In this document: piece by piece, positions 23,201 through 37,200 of the stretch
Layout: the number at the start of each line of letters is the position of its first letter
Position numbering within the stretch: position 1 is the stretch's first letter
NCBI RefSeq assembly: GCF_021018895.1
Contig: NC_079368.1
Span: 9,422,001 to 9,486,000 of the forward strand
DNA from: Seriola aureovittata
Lineage: Eukaryota; Chordata; Actinopteri; Carangiformes; Carangidae
Reading direction: 5' to 3'
Length of the DNA: 64,000 nt
Notes under the pieces: model-generated
Database searches by the model: none
What the model was told of the DNA's origin: nothing
Seen by the model: the letters and a program-made list of their open reading frames with translations, nothing else
Program-made: the position numbers and the translations under genes

Positions 23201-26200
23201 CATTAATACAGGTAGCTGTTACAAATTGTGTGAGTCAGTATTTCTTATTACTCTCAAATGACACTGGATCTTGGGCCACTGTCTTATATGTACTCACATT
23301 ACCAGCATGGCAGCTTAATGGTAGGATGAGGCTCAGTATAATCAGTGTTGGTCCTGGTGTGAAACGTCAGTCCATCGCTCTCAGTGTCCCTCGGTCTGAT
23401 CTTCTGTGTCCATTTGTTTGCTGTTTGATTATTATGCAGCAAGGTGGTGTGTTTGATGTCTGTCTTGAGTTAGCACAACTCTTTATTATGTTGTTGAATT
23501 GTATATTTGCTGTGCATTCAGCTGCTCTTTGCATACTCTCTAGGTGTGTCTAAGTATGTGGGCGAAGCAGTGAAAACATTCGGGAGCCACAACCTGAGGA
23601 AGAGGAACACAGTCGGCATCACCCCGTGGGGTGTGATTGAAAACAACAAGGACCTTATCGGCAGGGATGTAAGTATTAACATTTTTGAAACCAAAAATTT
23701 TTTAACATATTCTAATTCATTGCTTTACGATGATTGACTCCTGGTTGGCACTTGATGTGACTTTCACTCAAAATGATTCAGCTGTTCAGGCCTTACCAGC
23801 CACTGGGGAACCCTCTGAGTAAGAGAGCCTGTCTCAATGGTTTCCACTCCCACTTTCTGTTGGTGGATGATGGTACGCTGGGAAAACATGGCTGCCAGCA
23901 AGGCCTCAGGAGGAAGCTGGAGAAACACATCCAACTACAGAAAATACACCCTCGTGAGTCAGTGTGTGTATGTGTGTGTGTGTGTGTGTGTGTGTTATTG
24001 TGTAATACATACATGAAGTGAGAAACCCACTTCACCCACTCCTCTCCTCTTCTGTAGGACTGAATCAGGGAGTGCCTGTGGTGTGTGTGGTGGTGGAGGG
24101 AAGCCCTGCTGTCGTGTCCACAGTGTTGGACTATGTGAGCAATGTGCCCCCTGTGCCGGTGTTAGTGTTCGAGGGCTCGGGCAGGGCTGCTGACCTGCTC
24201 GCCTTCTTACACAAGCAGACTGCTGTTGACAGGTATTCATGCTTACGTCAGTGTATCTACATTAGAACGTCTAATGGATCCTCCTAACTGTGTAAAATGA
24301 AACTACATTTTTTGTAATGTCTCATGTAAGAACTTTAATGAGAAGACGTGTCAAAAATATAACCTACATATTCACTGCATTTTTTAGACAGCTGGATGAA
24401 GACATTAAAGAGGACTTCCTCATCAAGATTGGAGATGTGTTTGGGGTTGACAGAGCAGAGGCCTCTCACCTTTACAGTCTCCTCCTGCAGTGTATGGATC
24501 ACAGACAGTCTGTAAGTAAAACACCATTTGGGACTGTGCGTGTTGTGACTTGACACATGGACTACTGACTACTCACTCAATATGTCTTTGCACAACAGAT
24601 AACCATCTTTGACTCTGAGTCAGAGGACCAGATGACACCTGATGCAGCCATCTTGACAGCTACTCTTAAGGGTAATCATTTTCCTCCTCTTGGTTTGACA
24701 ATAGACATTTTGACACGTCATTGCAGGAAAACTCACACACACGTGTAATTGATAACATTAACAATTGCTGCATTCTTTGTACATTGACCAGTTCCAGGCT
24801 TGGTATTGTGCAGACTTGCTCAACAACATGACTTACTGGTGTACCTAAAGTGAACAACAATCATTAACCTGGACTAATGATTGGGCTTTTACTGCTATGA
24901 TAAGTCAAAATGTCAGCCTCGAAAAATGTGTGTTTTACCATAGGCATGCAGAGATATAAGTTGTGTTGTTTTTTTGTTTTCTGTATGGTGAACAGGCACC
25001 AAGGCCAGTCCTGCAGAGCAGCTGAGTATGGCTCTTGTCTGGGACAGGGCTGACATTGCACAAAAAGACGTCCTGGTGTATGGACAGCACTGGCAGGTGT
25101 GACTGACTGTGGTCTAATTACATGCCATTGTTGCACATGAGGAATGTTGTACGTTCTCAGGTTGTTTTGTTGTGGGATCAGACTGATTGTCCTCATTTCA
25201 TGTGCTGTATCTAGGTGGGTTCCTTGGAGCAAGCCATGCTGGATGCTCTGCTGATGGACCGCGACAGTTTTGTCAAACTGCTGATTGACAATGGCATGAC
25301 TATGAGTCGCTTCCTCACGGTGGATCGCCTCGAGGAGCTCTACAACACAGTTATTATTATATATTTAATTATCTTCCTCTAATTTCTATCACTTTCTCCT
25401 TTGCAATTTCTGATTTTCTCATCTCACTGATCGGGTATAGATATACAACATTCAAAAAAATAAAAAAAGTTATTATTAAAAGATTTTTTTTCAGAAAATA
25501 CCTTCACCCCACAGTACATTTGTTTGTCTTGCTGTGCTATTTCTTCTTTTGTTTTCCCTTGGCTCTCACTTTGCTGTACAAGGAGAAGGAAATCAGATCT
25601 TTTGTTTGTGGCTCTTGAAGCACAAATTCCAAAACTGTGGCTTTGATTGAAATCACAATAATGCACTGTAAGTGTTTTGCACCATTATTCTCTGTGTTTT
25701 GTGGTCAGTTGCATCCAGGGTATTTTTCCGGTTGTTGTTTTAGGATCCTGCTGAGATCTGAAAACTGTTTGTCATCACTACAATCACTCTTGGCTTTCTC
25801 CACGCTGCCTTTATCTTTTGTGTATTAAAGCCTATTTACTTATTCATAACTCTGGGATAATAAGTCCCTCTAAGAAACAAGCTACTGATCCCAGAGCTGC
25901 TTCCATACATGCAATATGCAACTGTGTTAAAAAGTAACCAGTATGTTTTTTTTTGCTTTGAATTTGTAGTTTTATTTTCTGTTTACTTGTCTCTCTCTCT
26001 CTGAATAATAATGCAAATTTCTCTCCACAGCCACATGGGCAGACGGATCGTTTCCTGCACCACCTTGTTGAAGATGTGAAACAGGTAAGTGAGGATGAGA
26101 AAGGATATAATCATATAAATATTAAGTTACACCACAAGGAGCCTCGCTCACCTAGACATTATAAGCATATGTGTATTTAATGTATGTGTGTGTGTGTGTG

Positions 26201-29200
26201 TGTGTGAGAGTAGACTTCTCTCCCCACAGGTTACCGTCTTTCTCTCATTGACATCGGTCTGGTGATAGAGTATCTCATAGGAGGAGCGTACCGCAGCACT
26301 TACACACGCAAACACTTCAGAGCTGCCTACAGCCGCCTGCAAGATAAAGTGAGCGTTCATAGTTTGAACTTTTTTCTCTTTATTTCTTTTTTTTCTTGTG
26401 TTTATTAATTGTAATTGTTCTTGAATTTCCCTGGCACATAATGCACTGGCCTCATTATTGTTTATAGGAGGGAAGACGGAACAGCTCCACCTTCTTGTCT
26501 AAAAGGAGACGAGGATTAATACCAAACACTTCAAGGAGTCTGCAGGACCTGCATTTCTTTAGAACTGCTCAGCCCTACAAACGCAAGGTTGGTGGGGTGT
26601 TTATTTCAGTATGGGATGTTTTTTTTTTAAGACACTCAAACCTATACTTCAACATTTGACCTTTGTGTATATATTATATATATGTATTTGCACTACATTT
26701 ATACTTTATGTTTTTGAGAAATCCTCTTCATTCATTGATTTGGATCCCCATTAGCTAAGCCATAAGCCATCTTAAACATCTTAAAACTTCAATTCAATTC
26801 TGTTCAGTTTTATTTATACACTTCCAAATACTAACAGACGTTATCTTCGGACATTTTGCATATTGACCAGGTCTACTGTGTACTGAAAGAGCACTTTGTT
26901 TTTACATTGTAGCCTGTGTGTTATCCTGCCTATCTGTTTGCTTTTTTTGTCCCTTTGCTTTTTTTGGTCTCTTTTTTCTCTTTTTTTTGGACCTTTCTCA
27001 TTCTTTATTTCCATTCCCTTGCCTATTCTTTTGTCCACACCTCAAACTTTCCCATCTAGGAGCAAGATGCGTCACCCGGGAGCAGTCGAGAGATCACGCT
27101 GAGCATCGGCCTTGGTGATTCTCCGCCTCTGGTTTCCTTCAACTTCAACGACCTGTTTGTCTGGGCGGTGCTTCAGCAGCGGCAGCAGATGGCACTGTTC
27201 CTGTGGCAACATGGCGAGGAAGCACTGGCACGTGCTGCAGTAGCCTGCAAGCTTTACCGCTCCATGGCCTTCGAGGCACGACAGAGTAGCATGGACGACA
27301 ACATCGCAGATCGATTCAAGTCATATTCCCTGTAAGTGTATACTGTGTGTGTGTTTGTAGTAGCGTGATTTAAGACCCAGTCAGTATTTATGACCATTTA
27401 AATTACAGTCCATCCTTTTCTCGTGTAGTGTGAGTCTGTGTATTAAAAGTAACAGCAGACTCGGTCCTGCATTTTGAATTTTGTGGTGGGTTTTTGTTGT
27501 ATGTTCATAAATATCCTTTTAAGTTGTTCTGGACTTTATGCAGGTCTTTGTATGAAAACCCGCATACAGTATGATTGCATGTCTCCTGCCTCTGTGTCTC
27601 AGTGAGTTTGGTCAGCTGGCGGTGGATGTGTTAGACTGTGCATTTCGTCAGAACGAGCAGATGGCCATGAAGCTGTTGACTTCAGAGATGGAGGCATGGA
27701 GCCACTTCACCTGTCTGCAGATGGCTGTCTCCTCATGTCACAGACCATTCGTCTCACACTCCTGCACCCAGACCCTCCTCACAGATCTCTGGACCGGTCC
27801 GCTCAACATGAGAAAAAACTCCTGCTTGAAGGTGAACATTGTAAATATTGTAAGAGTTCAAAATCAAATGAACCGGATGAAATTTATATTTATTCCTGTA
27901 AGTTTGTCTCTGATTGTAAGTGTCATCTTGTGTTAGTTAATGATTTATTTGCACTGACATATAATAAACATAATTCTGAGTGGGCACTCCGAGCCTCACC
28001 TTCACGATACAATACTTTATTTGATCCTGTGTTGAGTTACAAGAATATTGATTAAGTCACCTAATGTTTCCTGATGTTTCTGGACAGTTGTGCAAGCTCA
28101 CATAACACACTTCTTATCTCATTCTTTCAGATAATTTTGAGCCTTCTTCTGCCCCCTGCCATCTTGCTACTTGAGTTTAAAAGCAAAGCTGAAATGTGCC
28201 ATGTACCACAGTCCCATGAGGCAATACTGTTTGGACTTGACTCTGTGAAGCCAGCCCACGAGGGAACTGATCACACGGTAAAGTGGTGCCAGTAGTGCGT
28301 TTAACTAGCACTGTTTTCAAACTGGAGCCAGAATCCTAATAGCCTTAGTACTGTACTTCTCTCGTCTCCTGGCTTACACTACTCTGCTCTCACAGGGCAT
28401 TCAGGATGCTGAGCAAGGCCTGTCTTCTCATAACAAAAGTCTCGGTCCTGTGTCAGAAACGTTGTCCTCTATGAGTGCGCAATGTCTTTCCTGGATCAAA
28501 AGACTCTATGAATTCTACACAGCTCCTGTTGTCAAGTTCTGGTTTCACACGGTAGGTGGAGTTCGTGTTGTTATACTTGCGAATGAATGTAAAATATATT
28601 TCTCTTTCTGAAAACAAATTGGATGAATGGGCCTAGAGAACCTCCTTGTCCTTAATGCAGTACATGTTTTATTGTGCCGGCGACAGCCAGGTCCGGAGGC
28701 ATTATGTTTTTGGGTTGTCTGTCCATCCCATTCTCGTGAACGTGATATCTCAGTAACGCACGCTTCGACTCATGGATGAATTGATTAGTTTTTGGTGGTC
28801 AAAGGTCAAGGTCATGGTGACTTCAAAGCAGGGTTTTGGGCTCTTGAATGCGATATCTCAAGGCCACCTTGAGAGAATTTGTTTAGATTTGGCACAAGCA
28901 ATCGCTTGGACTCAAAGCTGAACTGATTCGATTTTGTTGGGTAAAGGTCAAAGTTCAAGGTCACAGTGACCTCATGTTCTTGTGAAATCAAGATATCAGG
29001 AATACCCCAAGGGAATTTCATCACATTTGATGTAAACATTCACTTCAACTCAAGGACAAACTGATTAGAATTTGGTGGTCAAAGGTCAAGGTCACTGTGA
29101 CCTCACAAAATATGTTTCTGGCCATAACTCACAAATTCATACACTTACTATAACACAATTACATACACAATGTCTATAAGGAGAAATGAAGTGATGACAT

Positions 29201-32200
29201 TTTATATTTAAATGGTCAGAGGTCATAATGTTCTCCAAAAACACCTCTGGCTATTATTCTCTAACTCAGGAGGAGGGGGGGGGGTTGTGACCATATTTCC
29301 TGCAACTTGGCTGGTTGGCGGAGGCATACAACCACAAAGCGGTAATTTTAGTTTAATGTATATTTTTCATGTCTCTTTCCTAATTTATTTATTTTTGGCT
29401 CTGTCTCCATTTTAGATTTTCTACTTGGCCTTTCTGATGATGTTCTCCTACGTTGTCCTGGTGAAGATGGGCGATCAGCCCAGTGTTCAGGAGTGGCTGG
29501 TCATAGCGTACATTTTGTCCACTGCAGTGGAAAAAACCAGAGAGGTGAGAGAGCCAGTAGACAGAAATTTTCTCCTTTTTATCTCTCTTCTCTCTTTTGT
29601 AATTATTTAACTATTTCTGTACATTTGTGTGTGCATTTCTGATCCATTATCTACAGAAAGCATCACTACAAAAGTGTTGATATTAGTGACGATACAATAA
29701 AAGTAGTTAAGTACATAATACAATGCAAAAGGGTCTTGTTTGATAGAGCAGTATAGCTTAATGCTCTATAACAAAAATATATACCTCTTAAATAGGTGCT
29801 AATGTCTGAGCCAAGGAAGCTGAGCCACAAGCTGAAGATTTGGTTCTCAGAGTACTGGAACATGTCAGATTTCGTTGCCATCCTGCTCTTCCTGGCTGGA
29901 CTGGCAATGCGCTGGCATGTTGGTCCCTACCGGACGGCAGGGCGCATCGCTTACTGTCTGGACATCATCTTCTGGTTTGTCAGGGTGACAGATCTGCTGG
30001 CTGTCAATCAGCATGCTGGTCCTTACCTCACCATGATCACTAAGATGGTGAGTAGAGACTGGAAACTACTTGTTGAAGTGGAAGAAAGTGGAAAATCCTT
30101 TTTTAGTCACCCCACTTTCCTCTCTCTGTGCCTGCCCAGACCAGTAATATGTTCTTCATCGTGGTGATGATGGCAATAGTGCTGCTGAGCTTTGGGGTCT
30201 CCAGGAAGGCCATCCTGTCACCAGATGAGGAGCCGTCCTGGAGCCTGGCTCGAGACGTTGTCTTCCAGCCCTACTGGATGATCTATGGAGAGGTCTACGC
30301 AACAGAGATAGATCGTTAGTGGTTTAACAGAAAACACTTGATACTTATTAACCAGCTTTTAACTGCGACAGCTTTGGTGTTGCCTTAAGTTTCTTAGCTT
30401 AGCTACAAAGAGAATCTGCCACATGTTGTTCGCCACATGAGAGGACACATACAGATCAGATGATGTAAGACTTTGTTTAAGCAAAGTGAATCATGGTACT
30501 GGAGTGTCACCTCATTTCAAGTGATGCTTACTTGGCTCAACTTTGTATTACAATGTGTTTTATCAATTGCAGGCTAAAGGTGAATGCGTTGGTTAGCCCT
30601 ATTGTTTCAGCACCTTATCTAATGCAGAAGTTGATACTGCATGCATACATCATGTACATGCATACATGTAGATGCAAAGTGACTGAAAATTTAAACAAAA
30701 AGTCTCGGTATAAGTCCAAGTTAATCCTTCTTCTTTTTTTGTGCAAAAGCATTCCCTCAATCAAAATTCAGAAAGACATGTTTAGAAAAAACTTCTCCAT
30801 TGTGACTCAAAAACGACCCTTGACATTTTACAGTGTATTCCCACTGTTAATGACGTGATTGATGGCCACCAGTGTAAGGTCTGTGTGTTTGTGTGTGTTG
30901 ACAGAATGTGACGGTGGTAAACCATGTCCTCCTGCTTCATTTCTCACGCCATTCCTCCAGGCTGTCTATATGTTCTTCCAGTATATCATCATGGTCAACA
31001 TTCTTATTGCATTTTTTAAGTAAGTCTGTTCATTAAAAAAAAATCTAATGAAGTTTTTACTGTAGAGGACCCCCCAATAAAGAGTACTTTTATTGAACTG
31101 AATGTTGTCTTCCCAACAGCAACATCTACTTTGACATGGCATCAACGTCCAATAAACTGTGGAAGTACAATCGTTATCGCTACATAATGACGTATCAGGA
31201 CAGGCCATGGCTGCCTCCGCCCCTTATCCTCCTTAGTCACATGGCCCTGGGTTTGACAGCCGTCTACAGGAGATGTAGTGGAGATGCTGAGCGGGAGGAG
31301 AGAGGCTCTGGACTTAGTGAGTACCACAGTTTGTGTGGATAGCAAGATAATTCAGCAGTTGTCTGTACACATCATACAAGTCAGTTCACAGCACGTCTAG
31401 TGATAAAGTCGCTTCTCCTGCCTTACATGTCTTTACCAGAGCTCTACTTGGGCCATGAGGATTGTAAAAAGCTCCATGAGTTTGAGGAGAAATGTGTACA
31501 GGCCTACTTCCATGAGAAGAGTGAAAGTCTCCACGGCAGTCAAATTCACAGGATCAGAGCCACAGCTGAGAGGTTGGTTTGATATTGTGATCGATTCGTA
31601 TAAACCAGGAGTGTGGGATGTGGAATTAAAGTGTTTGTGTTATCAGATAGGATGACTTGTTCCCACTGCACCAGAACCTGTTCCCTTCTCCTGAAAAATC
31701 ACAATTGCTAGCTACTTACTGGTCTTATACGTTTGTTTCATTTGGATCCTTGCACAGGGCACAGGGATGTCAGTGACATCTTATATAAACAGTGAGCCTG
31801 AATATAAATGTGAAGTACCAGTGGCTCTATACAGTATAATGTAGGTGAGAAGAATGTTTTAAAAACTAAAGACATGCATGTGTGCTGTTTCCCTGTACAA
31901 GCTAGTTATGTGTAGTGAAGTAAAGTATAATTCTTATAGTAAGTGGAAGGTCAAACACCTGCGTTCAATGCCAAAACCAACACATACTTGCGACTGTAAC
32001 CTTGTGGCATCAGTATGAGCTTATAGTAGACTGTGCTGAATGTTTTTTGTCAGCTGTGAGATCATTATTAAAAGGAAAAAACATGTTTGAACAGTATGAA
32101 TGTCTTTTTTTTTTCCCCTCTAGAGCAGAAGAGATGCGCATGGTAGTGGGGGAAGTCTCAGAGAGGGTCAACTTCATTCAGGACAGCATGTCGGAGTTGG

Positions 32201-34166
32201 ACTGTCAGCTGGGTCAACTCCAGGACCTTTCGGTGCAGGCCGTGGACACTCTCACGCTGCTCTCTGCCTCTGACAGCCTTCAACTGGAGGAGGCGCGCCT
32301 GGCTCAGTGTCGACCCCTCACGGCTTCCCGGCACATCCTTCCTCACAGCTTGACCCTCCCGCACAGAAATGGAGCAGACTCTGAGGTGCTTAATATGCGA
32401 CGGTTAATGGCGAAGTCATGTAAAAGTACCCCACCTTCTTTGCTGAAGGGCTACACTCTGGCGACGAGTAGACTGGCATCACAGGAGTGCAATGTCGGAG
32501 CCAGGGGGAGCAGGGGAGGAAGACAAGAACACGCTGAGGAGGGAGAGGAAAGAGGAAAGGAGGTACTTACTGATTTCTATTCATAATAACACTGTTGTAG
32601 GAAGTGAAAGAAAATGAAGCATGAGAATGTTGCATACCTGACCTCAACCTTTGAGGTGAGCCAAGACAAAAGAGAATTTCCTTACATGGACTGTAAAGAA
32701 TCATAATTTTGATACCAAACATTGTCACCAGGGCTTTAGAACAATAAAACTACCACATAAAATGTATAACTTTACAGTTTTAAATATTAACACATATCTT
32801 TCTCCCAGGATTCACAGTCTGCCACTGCTGAACATCCCAGTGAGAAGTTGCTGGGAGCTTCTCGACCTGTGTCCCATGCTTCTCTCTCTCACTTTCATGG
32901 AGTTCATCTCGGTTTCATGTGTGATTCCTGTGGACCGTCCTGCAGTGCGTCTTCTCTTCCTCCCAGAGGCTTGGAGTCACCACATCATAAACTCTGGACA
33001 TGTGACCCATACCTATATCCCAGTCGAGGGGAGACTTCCATGGAAGAGGAAGAGGAGGAAGAAGAAGATGAAGAAGAGGAGGAAGAGCAAGAAGGGGAAA
33101 GGACACAGGAACAGCTGTCGGACATAGCAGTATCCAAAGCTTCTAGCAATGCTCTCCTTCTGTCTGACCCTCAAGACATCTCTGAGGGTTTGGTTAATCC
33201 TGCCTTTTCTCAGGACAATAGCCAACCAGGTTCTCGCTCCAGATCTTCCAGCCAGTGGGTAAGACCTGGGAAATCCCCCAGGTGGGCATGTCTGTCCAGA
33301 GACCGTCCCTACGGCTACTGCAGGTCTCTGTCATCCAGCGTCGAAAATATGACTTTCTCTGGGGCAACACTCAGTCCAACGAGGGGATCATTTCCCTCTC
33401 TGAATGAACCGATGAACAAAGAGAGTCTGTCCAGTGGGAGGGGCTTTAAGGACGACACATCGCTACAGTGCTTCAAGAGCAGAGGTATTGTTTAAGCTTG
33501 TAATTCAGATGTTAGAAAACATATATCACGAGTTAATGGTTTAAGACAACAGAATATGCATTTACGCTTCTCCACACGCCAATCAATATAAGAATTTGTC
33601 ATTTATAAAAGACATAGATTATTATAATATTATAATTATTTAGATATGTAGCATTCCTTATCTCTGTGTCTTGTCCCTGATGATAATAGAAAAACAAACT
33701 TGTTACTAATTAATGACTAAAAAAACTACTAATGACTTGTGTCTTTATGTCTTCAGAGTGGTCCAAGTCCTCTGACTTCACTCAAGTCTTGGACAGCAGA
33801 GGCAAAACCCAGACCCGGAAGGCAGTGAAGATACAAGAGAGCAGTCCAGACACTGTAATGTGACACAGCGCATACTGTCGAGATTTTCATTCTTGACAAC
33901 TGAAATTTTACCATAAAGGTTCAGTAAGGCACTGAACATTGCATGGATCATAATAAGGTCACTGATAAGGTTCGCTCATTGGTCAGTCGGCTGAGTTTTG
34001 GAGTTGCAATGTTGACAACTGAGTGCCGTTGTTGCTAGATTAACTGTCTTTTCAGACCCCTTCAGTGACTTTTTTTCAAATAAGCACACAGCCACAAATC
34101 TAGTGCCTTTTCTAGCTTAGCTACTTTCCTCAGTAGAGAGTTTCCAGTATTCATTATTCTATATAC

Positions 34167-34200
<34 letters not shown>

Positions 34201-37200
34201 CGTATATATACATATATATATATTCTATATACACTATTCCACAAGCGTGAGGTACGGCTTACCCTCTGCAGGCACACCTCTGTATGCTGACCACATGGTA
34301 CCTGATGTGAATGAGTTTTTACCTTTCTCTCTGAGAAACATAGAGGCAAAAGCACAGCACAGTCTTTGTCTTGAACTTATGTGAATGGTTATTTTGTCAG
34401 AAGACATCATGGTTATAAGATGGTTAACACCTAGTCTTAATGGGCCACGTTACACTGACTATTTCATACTTGCTCTGTTTTCTGACAATAGAAACAGAAA
34501 CACATGTAAATAATTTACTGGGAATTGAGCTGTATTAAAATACTGTATATCTGAGCAGAGAGTTGGAGAGAAACAAACAGAGGGCTGAAACCGGCTGACA
34601 GTAGGCAGGATGCAAATAACCTCCAGCCATATACTAGGTATTACACTCTGTGACTCTCCACCTGGCCCTGTTTACATCTCTTTTTGTCTTATGGGAAACA
34701 GGTAACCATGCAGTCCCATTTATCAGATGCCTGCTGGAGAAGGTGGCGGTGGCTGAGAGGAGAACCTACATGCTGGTCGGCTTCAACCAGCCTCAGTCAG
34801 CTCAGTAAGGACCATAAACAATCCTATTTAGATTGAGTACCTGCTGTACTGTATCAGTGTATAAAGCTTTCAGCCAGATGGAGATGGAGAAGCAGAGAAC
34901 AATAAGAGAGCCTGTCCGTTTGTCATACAAGGCCTTTCTGAATTCATTATGCAAACAACCAAGTGTATGTAAAGAGACAACAAACAATGGCTTTATAAAA
35001 TATGCAAAGTAGAAGTTACCTACAGTGTCAATTTTGTTTTGAATATTTGAACATTGGTGATATCAATGTTGTTTCAGATTTTGAACCTATGGACTTTTTT
35101 CAGAAGAAAGTGTTTTCCCATCAGGTAAAGCTGTGGCAAATTGTGGCAATATACTGTAATAAGGTGGAAAGACTAAAAATACTGAGGAAATATTGAGAGC
35201 ATATAATGTCATTGAGATCGGTCTGATTATCTTTGCACTGACCTTCAGGATGTGTGGAGCCCCACTCATTCAGCATGGAACAGCTGGGCCAGATCCATGA
35301 GCCACAGGTCCGCTTTTCTTTTGTCCTCCCATAATATCAGTGAATTTCAAAACACTGGAAATTTTAATAATAATTTAATAGTAATAATAAAATAATGAAA
35401 TTTTCTTATTTATGTCTTTGTTGCAGTTTACAGAGTGGTTTTACCCCTGAAGGTATTTCAGAACTTGCTGTTTGTATATATTTCCTTTAAAATATGTTTA
35501 TATAGTTCATTTGTTCATTATTGTGACATTAACTTTTAATTAATTTGTTTGCTGCAGCCAAGAGCTCCTCATTCCAGTCCACTGAAAATTTGTATCCACA
35601 CTATTCAGGTATTCAAACATATGCAGAAAATTTGTTTTATTAAGTCAGTGGCATTTTTGCGACATTTTTGGTGCACTACATCCCAGAAGCTTCTCCTACC
35701 TGGAATTATACTTGTATTTTAGCTCCCAAATAATGTTGACTGTTGTGTCTGTGTGTTAACAGCCATGGAGAGAAACAATCTGATGAGACTGGCTCATACC
35801 ATCCCCTTCACTCCTGTTTCCATTTTAGGTAACTTCAGTATTTTTTGTTTATTCATTTTGTTTACTTTACAAATATACGTGTCTCATGAATTTCTTTCCT
35901 TTCCTTTCCAATGACTTATTTCTTCAGGAGGTGAAGAAGTGAGCATCTACTCTCTGGAGGAAGTGCCCTCTGATGCTGACCCTGAATCCAGCGCAGTCTC
36001 CTCCTGGTCGTCACGAGGTCTGTCTGCAATGCTGCAGCCCCTCTCCAGTGAGGAGGGCTCTCTGGATGGGGGGCTCCGGCTCGGCTGCAGGGTGTTGTGT
36101 ACTTGGGCGGAAAGGGAGGTGCTCAGGCCTGGTCACGTATATGTGGTCAAAGCCTTCAGGCCAGAGGTGGTCCGTGCCTGGCAGAGGTACTTCCACGGTA
36201 GCACGGCACTGCAGCTTTGTTTAAGGGTAAGTGTGAAGTGCACATAGGCAGAGAATTCCTGAATTGTTGCTGATGATATTTCTAGGAGGCGGTGGCAATG
36301 CCATTTAATGAAATTGCTCCTATTTAGGTATGTATAGCTTCATATTGCTTTGTGTTTGACATCCCTGAAGGAGATCCAGCAGCAGAGAGCAGCCCAGAAG
36401 ATGATGCAAGTGTTCAATCAGGTCAAACCCAAAGATATGCACCATTCACCAAGGTGTGTGCGTGTTTTCTCGTGCGTATGTATCTGTGTGTGATTGCGCA
36501 TGTAGTAACTGTGTTTTCTATTGACCAGATTTCTTGATGTATGGCTGGTTCTCTGGCATTCAAATGGTCAGTGGCTGACTATTGAGAGAAACATGTCTGG
36601 TGACTTCAGGAAGTACAACAACAACACAGGAGAAGAGATCACCCCCTACTGTTCACTGGAAGAAATGCTGCTGGCGTTCTCGCACTGGACCTATGAGTAC
36701 TCCAGCAGAGAGCTGCTGGTGCTCGATATACAAGGTAGATCCTTGTGTGTGTTTGTGGCAAGCCTGTGTGTGTGTACCAACGTGTGAGTTGTTGAGTGTG
36801 TATCTATGTTTTTTCTTTCTTTCTGTATTTGTTCATTTATTTCTGTTCTTGACAGGAGTAGGAGAGGAGCTGACTGATCCAACTGTCATTATGGCTGATG
36901 ACCACAGGTACAGTGACCATTTATGCATCAAGATTATTGATGAGATCTTGTTTTCAGATTCAAATGATCTCAAATATATATTGCTGAAAGACAGACAACC
37001 CTTTCCAGTCTTTACTCCAATGCCGTCTCTGACCCTGTTGCAGTGGTAGCAGGGGTGAGATGCTCTTTGGTCCCGATAACCTTGGAGATGCTGCCATCAA
37101 CGGTTTCCTGCAGAAACACTCCTGCAGTGTCTGCTGCCGCAGACTGGGCTTAGAAGGTCGGTAATGTACAAAAGCAGTCTCCGTGAGACAAAGACAACAT

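Noticed and set aside
35427..35452. Alternative upstream acceptor for trpm6 exon 32 at 35427
   Set aside because: In the incoming phase it reads into a TGA stop; the acceptor TTTACAG just before 35434 keeps the frame.
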